Part shown: one piece after another, positions 19,369 to 30,900 of the stretch
Layout of the letters: every line of letters starts with the position of its first letter
How positions within the stretch are numbered: position 1 is the stretch's first letter
Source of the DNA: Flavobacterium sp. BFFFF2
Lineage (GTDB): Bacteria; Bacteroidota; Bacteroidia; Flavobacteriales; Flavobacteriaceae
Length of the DNA stretch: 64,000 bases
Assembly: GCA_002256385.1 (NCBI GenBank)
Contig: NKJD01000018.1
Location: 1 to 64,000, forward strand
Reading direction: 5' to 3'
Translations under genes and position numbers: made by a program
Notes under the pieces: generated by a model
The model's database searches: none
Seen by the model: only the letters and a program-made list of their open reading frames with translations
Told to the model about the DNA's origin: nothing

Positions 19369-21039
19369 TTATTCTACGCCAACCGCCGAATCATCTCCTC
19401 GCGGATCGGCACCCCCTTCTACTTGCCCGTTATTATGTACATAAATGGCATCGACCTTGCCAATTACGGGTGCTTGTTTTTCAATAGGAAAATACCCTTT
19501 GCTTTTCAACTGTTGCTGCACTTCAGCAGTATATGCTTTTGGATCGAGCCATATTTCATCAGGCAACCATTGGTGATGAAACCGCGGAGCTGCCACCGCT
19601 TGTTGAATGGGAAGCTGGAAAGTAAAAACATTTAAAAAAGTTTGCAACACCGAAGTGATAATGGTTGACCCGCCTGGCGTGCCAACCACCAACCGCAATT
19701 GGCCATTTTCAGTGACAATAGTAGGCGTCATGGAGCTGAGCATGCGCTTGCCCGGCGCAATGGCATTGGCTTTGGATCCAACCAATCCATAGGCATTAGG
19801 AGCGCCTGGTTTGGCGCTAAAATCATCCATTTGGTTATTTAAAAAGAACCCAAGTTCGTCGCAATATAATTTTGACCCATAGGCCCCATTAAGCGTGGTG
19901 GTGGCTGCCAAAGCATTACCCATGCGGTCAACAATAGAATAATGCGTGGTTTCGTCCGATTCATAACCTGCCAAAACGCCAACACCAACTGCCGTCGACG
20001 GGGTCGCAGCCTCCCAACGAAAACTACTCATTCTGCTCCGTAAATAATTTGCATCGAGCAATTCTTTGACGGGTATTGACACAAAATCAGGATCGCCTAA
20101 ATACCGATTTCTATCGGCATAAGCGCGTCTTTCTGCTTCTGTGAGCAATTGAATGTACTCGGCCGAATTGGGTTTGTATTTGCTTACATCAAAATTAGCC
20201 AACATGCCCAATATTTCTGCCAAAGTAATCCCCCCCGATGAAGGCGGCCCCATGCTAATTAAGTGGCACTTTTTATAGTCAAATTCAATGGGTTTTCGCC
20301 AGATAGCCTGATAGGATTTCAGGTCATCAAGGCTTATTTCACTAGCGCGTTGTTGCAAAAAAGCAACCAGTTTTTGGGCCATTTCACCTTCATAAAAAAC
20401 GGATTTGCCATGTTGAATCAGTTTTTCTAGACTTGCCGCCAGTGCCAAATATTTAATGGTATCACCCACCAGAACAGTCCGATTATACAATGTTTGGTTG
20501 CCGCTAATTTGGACAATTTTTGGTCGGTGCTCTGCTATGCGCTTCACTTCGCGTTCTGTAACCACCACGCCACGGCGAGCAAGCTTGATGGCTGGTCTTA
20601 ACAACGTTTCCATCGGCAAGGTGCCAAATTTTTTATGCACTTCAAAAACACCTGCAATGGTGCCAGGCACTGCTACCGAACGGGCTCCTTCAGTACTGCC
20701 ACCCTGAATAAGTTGGCCTTTTTCATCAAGGTACATAGTGGCGTAAGCGCAAAGTGGTGCACGCTCCCGGTAATCCAATGAACCCGTCTGTCCATTTGCC
20801 AAGCGGTACACCATGAAACCTCCACCGCCCAAATTACCAGCGTACGGATAAGCCACAGCCAGCGCCATTTCAGTGGCAATCATGGCATCAAAAACGGTGC
20901 CTCCTTGTTGTAAAATGGAAGCCCCAATGGCAGAAGCCTCTTGTCGGGCTGACACTACCATGGCTTTGTAAGTGGTTTGTGACCAAGCTACCTGCAAGAA
21001 AATAAAAGCAAAAAATAAAAACCTTAACAATGGCTTCAT
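19369..21039 (-). CDS. ggt: Gamma-glutamyltransferase / glutathione hydrolase
   Basis: This exported Ntn-hydrolase cleaves and transfers the gamma-glutamyl group of glutathione and related peptides. The 556-residue precursor has a signal peptide (1-20, ending AWSQ), and the glutamate-binding arginine region DYRERAP (89-95). The self-processing site is at Thr364 in ETTHYSIVD, which becomes the N-terminal nucleophile of the small subunit. The small-subunit motifs LNNQMDDFS, GKRMLSSMTPTIV and GTPGGS are intact. Length and motifs are canonical, so it should be active in the periplasm. Its ATG overlaps the stop of the preceding ACP-phosphodiesterase-like gene by 4 bp, indicating translational coupling. 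Confidence 0.95.
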   Translation of the reverse strand: MKPLLRFLFFAFIFLQVAWSQTTYKAMVVSARQEASAIGASILQQGGTVFDAMIATEMALAVAYPYAGNLGGGGFMVYRLANGQTGSLDYRERAPLCAYATMYLDEKGQLIQGGSTEGARSVAVPGTIAGVFEVHKKFGTLPMETLLRPAIKLARRGVVVTEREVKRIAEHRPKIVQISGNQTLYNRTVLVGDTIKYLALAASLEKLIQHGKSVFYEGEMAQKLVAFLQQRASEISLDDLKSYQAIWRKPIEFDYKKCHLISMGPPSSGGITLAEILGMLANFDVSKYKPNSAEYIQLLTEAERRAYADRNRYLGDPDFVSIPVKELLDANYLRSRMSSFRWEAATPSTAVGVGVLAGYESDETTHYSIVDRMGNALAATTTLNGAYGSKLYCDELGFFLNNQMDDFSAKPGAPNAYGLVGSKANAIAPGKRMLSSMTPTIVTENGQLRLVVGTPGGSTIITSVLQTFLNVFTFQLPIQQAVAAPRFHHQWLPDEIWLDPKAYTAEVQQQLKSKGYFPIEKQAPVIGKVDAIYVHNNGQVEGGADPRGDDSAVGVE

Positions 21040-21629
21040 TCTATTTGATGTTGGTCAATAAATTGGCTGCAACTATGACGTAATTCTTCAAAAAAGCGGC
21101 CAAACTCCTCATTAAATTCGGTGTAATACTGGCGCAATTCAATGCCCGCCTCGTGCATGGGTACACGTCGTTGCGTTCGGTGATTCATTTGCAGCATAAT
21201 TTGATCGATGCCTTCGACAGTGGCATACATCAGCAACCAATTCCGTCCAATCATAAACGGCAGCATTTGCACTATTTTTTCGGGTAACCAGGCGGTGTGG
21301 GTCCGCAGGTATTCATAAAATGAAGCCGCATAATCTGCCAATGGCTGTGCGTGATATTCATGCCAACGACTGGCCAAAAAATGATCGTAAAAAATATCCA
21401 TGATGACGCCTGAGTAATGACCGTATCGCTCATGCAATCGGTGCTTGCTTTGGCGGTAAATGGGGTGTTGGTCGGTAAAGGAATCAATGTGTCGGTGCAG
21501 TAAAATGCCCAATTGAATGGCAATTGGATAGGTTTTGTATTGTTTCCCACGTATACTATCGGCCATGAAATTGCCCAAGCGAATGGGGCCTTCATCGGCT
21601 GATAAGTACAGATGGGCTAAATAGTTCAT
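21036..21629 (-). CDS. ACP phosphodiesterase-like protein (DUF479/AcpH family)
   Basis: The 197-residue protein has family motifs MNYLAHLYLS at the N-terminus, LGNFMAD (18-24), HRHIDSFTD (45-53) and the metal-binding-like IMDIFYDHFLASRW around residue 85. Characterised AcpH removes the phosphopantetheine arm of acyl carrier protein; most Bacteroidota homologues are untested. It is the first gene of a two-gene leftward operon with ggt, sharing ATGA. The link between the two activities is not obvious. A TATATTTG box lies 18 bp upstream of the ATG. Confidence 0.85.
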   Translation of the reverse strand: MNYLAHLYLSADEGPIRLGNFMADSIRGKQYKTYPIAIQLGILLHRHIDSFTDQHPIYRQSKHRLHERYGHYSGVIMDIFYDHFLASRWHEYHAQPLADYAASFYEYLRTHTAWLPEKIVQMLPFMIGRNWLLMYATVEGIDQIMLQMNHRTQRRVPMHEAGIELRQYYTEFNEEFGRFFEELRHSCSQFIDQHQIE

Positions 21630-21646
21630 AGGTGTTGCTTATGTTT

Positions 21647-21654
21647 CAAATATA
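21647..21654 (-). promoter_or_regulatory. Predicted -7 element of the acpH-ggt operon
   Basis: TATATTTG on the minus strand is a perfect TAnnTTTG box 18 bp before the ATG at 21629. Confidence 0.45.
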
Positions 21655-21938
21655 GTTAAATGTTTCTAAAGTTGGAATGTTTTTAAAGTTGGATTAAAAG
21701 ATTGAAAAATTGAAAAATTGAAAGATTTTAGATTAGCACTTTGGACTTTAGCTTTGCTCAGTTCGAACCATTCTTCCCGAAGGTTCTCGGGTCGATTTTC
21801 GACTTTTGATTTTTTCAATGAGCGAGCTAAAGCTCGCGTACCTGAAGCTACTGGGCTTCCTCCTCTTAATATCAAATGTTCGCCCCATATGTCCCGATGG
21901 GTCTCGGGTCGATTTTCGACTACTAAAATATTCCTTAT
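21655..21938. other. Intergenic low-complexity DNA with short hairpin
   Basis: No gene is supported. The stretch holds GATTGAAAAATTGAAAAATT-type short tandem repeats, an inverted repeat GCGAGCT-AA-AGCTCGC at about 21821-21837, and two CTCGGGTCGATTTTCGAC segments related to the array at 16750. The hairpin has no T-run after it on the minus strand, so it is not a convincing terminator for the giant gene. Confidence 0.5.
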
Positions 21939-24900
21939 TTATTGACCCTTAATGATTTTAATTGTTTTTGATTTCTGTTCATTATCAAATAATTTCACAA
22001 AATAAAGCCCTTCACTAAAGGAACTTAAATTTATAGAAAACACATCATTATTTATGTTTTTTGACACCAACAACCTAGCGTTCACGTCGAAAACTTCAAT
22101 TTTTTTGATGTTGATTTTAGAATTAATATTCAAAATATCAATAACGGGATTTGGCGCATATTTTATGAATTCATCTGGTATTTCTTCGTTATAAATTCCC
22201 AAATAATTACATTGCACTGTGGCATCCCAGCCTGCAGCAGTACTACTTCCATTTGAAGAAAATTTAAATGTAAGTGCACCAGTAGCATGAGTCGAAATTT
22301 TTGTGTTTGGTGAATTAGTTCCTGATGCGGTGAACATGATAGGCGAATTAACATTGGGCCCATTATATATTCTTAAATAATCTGCACCAGGCTCAGTTTC
22401 AAACGTATTAAATACAACTTTTACTTTGTTTCCAGGTGCATCTGGATAAATTGTTGTGATCTTGGTTTCATTGTTTTGATAATTTCCATTAATACCCCCT
22501 GAATCAACAAAATGTGCACCATTGCAAAAATCTGGAATTGTACATAATAATTGTACATCACTCCACGCGGAAAATTCGTTGCCGCAAATAGACCTTATGT
22601 AAACTTCATAACAAGTGGTTGCCGAAAGTCCCGTTATCGTAAATGGGTTAGAAAGAACTATCATTCCGGTTCCAGTTGGAGAACCACCCGAAGGTACTAT
22701 TTCAATTTCCCAGGAACTCGCTCCAGATTGATCGACCCATCCAATTTGCGCCATATTATATACAATATGACTAAAGTTCACATTGTCAGGCACAACTGAA
22801 CAAGGTGGGAAAGGTTCGCAAACAATAGTTGCATCCCAACCTTGACTGGTTGTTAATCCAGATGATGTGAATTCAACGTCCAAAGTACCTTGCGAATTTG
22901 TAGCCACTAACGTAGTTGGCACAATCAAATTGTTAGAATTTCTAGAAAAAATCAAGTTGCTACCATCATAGACATTAAAAGAATCTGAATCATTTAGGCT
23001 AAACGAATTGAAAATAGCTTTTACTCTATTTCCTGTTTGAGTTGGTGTTAGTGTAATATATTGATACGAATTTAAAAGGTAATTTTCATTTGGACCACCA
23101 TTATCGTAAAAATGATCACCTAAACAATATTCACCTTTGGTATAAAAAGTTGATTTTGGCGTCCAAGCTGAAATCACATTCCCACAGATCGAACGGATGT
23201 AAAAGTCATACCAAGTATTAGAAGTCAATCCTGATAAGGTATATGGATTGGAAGTAGTTATGGTTCCTATTCCAGTAGGAAGAGTCCCATGTGGGACCGC
23301 TTCAACTTCCCATGAAGTAACATCCGAGTATTCAACCCACGATATTTGGATAGAGTCAGTGCTTGAATCAGTAGATGTGATATTTGCCGGAGTACGGGCA
23401 CATTGTGGAAAAAGTTCACATTCAATGGTAGCATCCCAACCTTGGTTTGTAATCGGTGAATTTGAAGCAAATTGAAAAGTTAGTGTGCCTTGTAAATTAG
23501 TAGCACCTAAAACAGTAGGAGAAATAGGATTATTAGCATCCCTTGAAAAAATCAAAATATCTCCGTCATACACTTTAAAACTATCTGAATTACTTAAATT
23601 GAAAGAATTAAAGGTGGCTTTCACTCTCAAACCAAACCCAGATGGTGAAATGGTAACATTCTGTATAGAATTTTGAATATAATTCCCCATGGGTCCTCCA
23701 TTGTCATAAAAATGATCCCCAGCGCAATAATTACCAAGTGTATTAAAAGTTGCTTTGGGAGACCAGGGTGAATTGACATTCTCGCACAATGAGCGGATGT
23801 AAACGTCATACCAAGTGTTTGAGGCTAAACCTGACACATAATAATTAGTGCTATAAAACGTAATCCCTACACCTGTTGGAGCCGATCCTTGCGGCACAAT
23901 TTCAACTTGCCATGAACTGGCTACCGAATTTTCAGTCCAAGAAATTTCGGCCGATGTAGTACTTAAATTACTAAAGGTAATATTGCTTGGTGAATCAGAA
24001 CAGGGTGTAAATTGACCACAAGAAACGGTAGCGTCCCAGCCCGAATAATTTGGAAATCCGTCTGAGGTAAACACAAAGGTAAGCGCACCTGTTGGATGAG
24101 TTGAAATAAAGGCTCCAACCGAAATCGGACCCGAGGCCGAAGTTAACAGTGGCGAATTAGCATCGGGGCCATCATAAATTTTCAAATAATCACTGTGGTA
24201 TCCTGTATTAAATGTATTAAAAACCACTTTGACTTTATCGCCAGGTGTACCTGGATAAATAACCGTTGTCTTATTCTCATACTCTCCATAATTCCCACTA
24301 ATACCTCCTGAATCAGTAAAATGATCACCACCGCAATAATTTGCAGCAGTACAAAAACGTTGTGCTGATGTCCAATTTGAATATTGAGTGCCACAAAACG
24401 ATCTAATATATACATCATAACAAGTATTAGAAGTTAAGCCTTGTATTTGATAAGAAGTAGTATTAACAACAATTCCACTTCCATTTGTTGGTGAAGTTCC
24501 CGAAACAACTACCTTAATCTCCCAAGAAGCTGCGCTTGTTGATTCGGCCCAACTTACAAGTGCTTTGTCTATTAAAATATTATTAAATGACACTTCGCTC
24601 GGAACTATTGAACATGGTTGGACTTGAACACATTGTATGGTGGCATCCCACCCTAAATTGACTGTACTTCCATCTGACGTGAAACTAAAAGTGAGCGCAC
24701 CTGTGGCGTGTGTTGACATAATAGTACCCGGAAAAGCAGATCCAGATCCAGAAAATAATAATGGAGAATTTACACTCGGACCATTGTATATTTTTAAATA
24801 ATCGTAACCCGATTCAGTTTGAAATGAATTAAAAATGGCTTTCACTTTATCACTTGGGGAATTAGGATAAATTACGGTGGTTATGTTTTCATTATTTTGA

Positions 24901-27900
24901 TAGTATCCATTTAAACCGCCTGAGTCAGTAAAATGAGTGCCTGAACAATAATCTGGTGCAGTACAAAAAGATTGCGCGGTGATCCAATTGCTATGTTGAC
25001 TACCACAAATCGACCTGATATATAGTGAGTAACAAGTGTTGGCATTTAACCCTTGTAATTGATATGGATTTGAAAGTACTATAATGCCGCTTCCTGTTGG
25101 TGAACTACCTATCGGAACCACTTCTATTTCCCACGAATTGGCGCTCGCGTTTTCGGTCCAACTAATTAGTATACTATTTCTAGTTATATTGCTAAATAAC
25201 ACGCCGCTTGGGGCAAATGAACACCCTGGAATTGGCTCGCAAACTATGCTTGCATCCCATCCCTGATAAGTGGCTCCACTCTGAGGACTAAATTGAAACG
25301 TTAATTCACCTTGTAAATTGGTAGCAGTTATTGTAGTTGGTGGGGGCTGGTTGCTAGTAGATCTCGAATAAACTAAGGTATTTCCATCATATATTTTAAA
25401 ACTATCATAGATGCCGATTTCAAATGAGTTGAAAATTGCTTTTACTCTGTTGCCTGTTCCTGTTGGTGAAATCGTTACATATTGACTCTGATCTCGAATA
25501 TACCTCCCGTTCGGCCCACCATTATCATAAAAATGATCACCTGAACAGTAATTTGGAAGCGTATTAAATGTTGCTTTTTGCGACCATGTCGAATTGACAC
25601 TTCCGCACTTTGATCGTACGTAAACGTCATACCAACTATTTGAGGATAATCCAGTTTTTACGTAAGGGTTGGTACTAACTATGAACCCAACGCCAGTTGG
25701 CAGACTACCTTGTGGCACAATTTCTATTTCCCATGAAATAGCTCCCGCGTTTTCGTTCCAATTTATTTGAGCAGTTGTAGTGGTAATGCTTGAAAAATTG
25801 CCTACACTCGGTGCTTGAGCGCAGGGAGGCAGTGGTTCGCAAATGATGGTGGCATCCCAACCCTGATGGGTGGTGCCCGAATATGATGAAAATTGAATAG
25901 ATAAAGTTCCTTGCAAATTAGTGGCCACTAAAGTGGTTGGGGCAATAGGATTACTAGAATTTCTTGAAAAAATCAAGTTACTTCCATCATAGACAGCAAA
26001 AGAATCATAATTATCTAAATCAAACAAATTGAAAATGGCTTTCACTCTATTTCCTGTTCCCGTTGGAGATATTGTAACATTTTGAATTGAATATAGCTGG
26101 TAATTTCCATTTGGACCTCCATTGTCGTAAAAATGATCACCCGCACAATAATTAGCTAGTGTGTTAAATGTTGCTTTTTGTGACCAAGCCGAATTGACGC
26201 TGCCACAACGTGAACGGACATAAACATCGTACCAAGTATTTGAGATTAACCCAGTTTTTATATAAGGATTGGCACTTACAACAGATCCAACACCAGTAGG
26301 CGTAGTTCCTTGTGGTACAAATTCGATTTCCCAAGATGTAGCTCCAGAATTCTCTGTCCAATTAATTTTTGTAGTTGTAGTAGTAATATTACTCACATAA
26401 ACATTATCAGGTAATAGACTACAAGGAGGAAGTGGCTCACAAATAATGGTAGCATCCCAACCCGGATTAGTGGTTGCCGAACTTGATGAAAAATGAAAAG
26501 AAAGGGTGCCTTGCAAATTTGAAGCTATCAAAGTAGTCGGTGCAATCGGATTATTTGAATTCCTTGAGAATATTAAAGTATTTCCATCATAGACATTAAA
26601 AGAATCTGAATCATTTAGGCTAAACGAATTAAAAATAGCTTTTACTCTATTTCCTGTTCCTGTTGGAGCAACTGTAACATACTGACTTGAAAATTGTCTA
26701 TAGTTTCCATTTGGACCACCATTGTCATAAAAATGATCGCCTGAACAGTAATTTGCAAGTGTATTAAAAGTTGATTTTTGTGACCAAGCCGAATTGACAC
26801 CTCCACATTTTGATCGAACATAAACATCGTACCAAGTATTTGACGATAATCCCGTTTTTGTGTAAGGGTTGGTACTTACCAGAAATCCTACCCCACCTGG
26901 AGTGATTCCTTGTGGTACAATTTCCATTTCCCATGAAGTAGCTCCGGAATTTTCAGTCCAATATATCTGGGCCGTTGTGGTGGTAATGTTATTAAAATTG
27001 TTGATTTTGGGCGCTTGAGCGCAGGGAGGAAGTGGCTCGCAAACAATGGTGGCATCCCAACCTTGATTGGTGGTGCCCGAATATGATGTAAACTGAAAAG
27101 ATAAAGTTCCTTGCAAATTAGTAGCCACTAACGTGGTTGGGGCAATAGGATAGCTAGCATTTCTTGCATAAATCAAAGTGCTGCCATCATAAACAGAAAA
27201 AGAATCCGAATTATTTAGATTAAACGAATTGAAAATAGCTTTCACCCTGTTTCCAGTTCCTGTTGGCGCAATAGTTACATTTTGACTTATATATCGCTGG
27301 TAATTTCCATTTGGGCCTCCGTTGTCATAAAAATGATCGCCGGTACAATAATTCGCATTAGTATTAAACACATACTTAGTTGACCAATCTGAATTATCTG
27401 TAGTACACCTTGAACGAATATATAAGTCATACCATGTATTTGACGTCAATCCGCTTACAGTATATGGCATTGAAGTTATAATGGTTCCAACTCCTATTGG
27501 TATCGTCCCTTGTGGCACTACTTCAATCTCCCAGGCTGAAGCCCCTGAATTTTCACTCCAAGAAAATGTTGCAGTTGTAGTAGTAGATGAGGTTAATAAC
27601 ACAGCGTCTGGCGGATTCTGGCATAATGGCAAATGGTCACAAACTATAGTAGCATCCCAACCTGCCGCATTACTAGTGTCAAACGAGTAAAACACAAAAG
27701 TTAATGCGCCAGCCGAATTGGTTGCTCGAATTGTTTCTGGATTAGTTACACCATCCCAATAATACAACACGGGTGCATTTGAACTGGTTCCGTTGTAGAT
27801 GTAAAAATTTGCATAATTATTTAAAGAGAATGAATTAAAAATGGCCTTTATCCGATTACCCGTTGCATCTGGATAAATGGTTTGATAAAAATAACTCTTA

Positions 27901-30900
27901 ATGCAATTGCTATTTGGCCCCCCGTCATCATAAAAATGATCGCCCGCACAATAATTCCCAACTGTTGTAAAACTATAAGGAATTGACCAACCTGAAGTAC
28001 CTGCAGCACAATTAGACCGAATAAAAACATTATATCGTGTATTGGGTGCTAAATTGGACACAAAATATGGCTTAGTAGTAACCAATACACCATTACCTGT
28101 TGGCATGGATCCAATGGGCAAAATTTCTATATTCCAAGATGTGGCATTGGTATTTTCTGTCCAATTGATGAGCGCTGAATGGTAGGTTATGTTAGAACCA
28201 GAAATATTGGAAGGTTCAATAGGACAAGCTGGCATCGGTTCACAAATAATAGTAGCATCCCAACCAGAACTTGTTCCATAATAGTCTGAAGAAAACACAA
28301 AAGTCAAAGCACCTGTGGAATCATTTGAGGTTAAATAGGCCGGTATTGTTGTACCTGTGGCAGCATATAATAAAGGATATGACGTGTTTGGGCCGTTGTA
28401 AATTTGTAAAAAATCGTAACCTGTTTCAATATTAAAAGCATTGAAAACTGCTTTAATTCTTTCACCTGAATTTGTAGGGAAAATGGTGGTTGTTTTATAC
28501 TCATTATTTAAATAATTCCCATTTAATCCACCAGAGTCAACAAAATGGTCACCTCCACAATAGTTGGGTTGCGTGCATATTTTTGTTTTGGCTGTCCAAC
28601 TAGAAGTGCCCGACGAACAAGTTGATTTAATATAAAAATCATAACAAGTATTTGAATTCAATCCGGTGAACATATAGGGATTTGACGTCACTAAGGTACC
28701 ATTCCCTGTTGGAGTCGTTCCTTCTGGAACTAGTTCCACAATCCAAGACGTACCTCCTGCATTTTCGGTCCATCTAACCTTTGCAGTTGTTGCTGAAGCC
28801 GACAATTGAATGATACGAGTCGGCAAACTACATATTGTCGTAAATGTGCTAGTTACAGAAAACACCCCCATTCCACAAATATTTTTTGGCTTAATATGCC
28901 AAAAATATGTTGTGTTATTAGATAAAACGGATGAAGTAAAAGAGTTTTGAGTAACCGTTGCAACTTGAACAATGGAACTAAAATTGCTATCTCTGGCAAT
29001 TTCAATATCATATTGTTGTGCATTTAAACTAGCCTGCCAATTAAACGCAACGGGTAATTGAATATTATTTGAATTATTTGCGGGTTGTAACAAAACCACA
29101 TTTTGAAAAGTGTTAGTAAGTACAATAACGGTAAGTGGTATTTCATAGGAATCTGTTGCAGTCGCAGCTTTTACAACAAAGGAATAACTACCGGGAGCTA
29201 AGGAAGTTAAATTATTTAAAGTCAAACCGACATTACCCGGCGCACTCATACTTACAGGCGAAAATGCTGCAGTAATATTTACAGGTAAATTAACAGTACT
29301 AAACAGTACCGTTTCATTAAAATTTGACTTAGTAAAATACTGAAAATCAAACGATGTAGAATCAGTGCCTTCACATATTGACTTGGATTTTTGGCTTGAT
29401 GTCACCCAATAATTTCTCACATTTACCCCTGAAATAATCAATGAATAATTTTGTGTATTATTGAGTAAAGTTCCTTTGTGTGAAACGGTGATGGTATAGC
29501 TTCCAGTTGCATTTGCAATCTCTGCTTTCTCCACATTATCGACCAAATTATCTCCTTTAGTAGCTGCATTACTGGGGTTTGCGACATCTAATTTCCAAGG
29601 ATAGTAAGTGTTGTTGTCTTGGTTAATTCTTAAGTCTAAATCATTCACCAACATGGTTGTGGCGTCATCTGTTGCACTGCCTGGCAAATTTCCTGTAGGA
29701 TCGGTCCAACAAATGGTAGCGATTAGAGGTTCTACTCCATTTGAATTCACATTAATCGAGAATGTACCGTTTTGCGTTAATGTTTTTTCAAAAATAAATG
29801 ATTCTGTTTGGTTTTTTTTAATAACACTTGCTGCTTTTTCTGCGTTTATCAATCCCCATCCAAAGCTATAATCAGGGCCATTAGAGCTCCCTGCTTCATC
29901 GGCAGTATGAATCATTAGTCCCCTTAAAGTAGCCGCTTTCATGAAATTCGCATGTAGCTGTTTGTAATATTGTTGAAACAACAAAAGCGTTCCTGCTACG
30001 CTTGGCGAAGCCATAGAGGTTCCTGATTTGGTGCCATAGCTTGAATTTGAATCATCAGTAGCTGAAAATGTATCAACTCCTTTAGCGGATATATCTGGCT
30101 TAATTCTACCATCATCAGTTGGACCCCAACTACTAAAACTCGACATTTGAACTGAATTGGGTCCTGTATAATTTAGCACTTCTTTGACAGCAGCCACAGC
30201 GATTCCATTTTTACTCAATGTATGACCGCTCATTACATCGTATCCATTCTTTAAAGTATTGTAAGGTCCACGGCTATTTCCAGCAGCACAAACAAATTGA
30301 TAAAATGGGGCATTAAACATGATGTTGTCAAAAGTTTTCGCCTTTTCATCATATTTACCCCATGAAGAAGTAGATAAAGAAAGTGGATTTATGCCATAAG
30401 AGTGATTTGACAATAACAATCCGGCTGCAGCCGCTGTGGCAACCTCGCTCGTATCCGAATTCCAATCATATGATTTCACATTGGCTTTGTAAGCCATGCC
30501 TCTTGCCTTGCCGTTCTGAACGCCATCGGTTCCAATAATAGTACCTGCCACATGTGTTGCGTGCGGATGGGTCCAAAAAGTGCCATCTAAGACTTCCAGT
30601 CTTCCTGTAAATAATTCATGTGTTGCTAATCCGGCTGCCGCGTCCCAAACTGCAGCTGTCATATTTTCACCATTGATGTTTAGTCCTAAACTACCACCTG
30701 AATATAGTTTGTTTGCTCTTGAAGTAATTCCAGCTCCCTCATTGTTTGTTGTATAGTAAATGGGTAATTGGTCGCTATTTACACCAACAAGCTCCGAATA
30801 GGTATTCCCTTTAGTCAATTTTAATGGCCAGTTGTATTTTTCAGCTAAGGCAAGAGCCTCCTTTTTGTTCTCAAAAAACCGAATTTTTTCCGATTCAGAA

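Noticed and set aside
21820..21838. GCGAGCT/AGCTCGC hairpin as terminator of the giant protease gene
   Set aside because: No T-run follows on the minus strand, and related AGCT hairpins occur in the repeat DNA near 16965.
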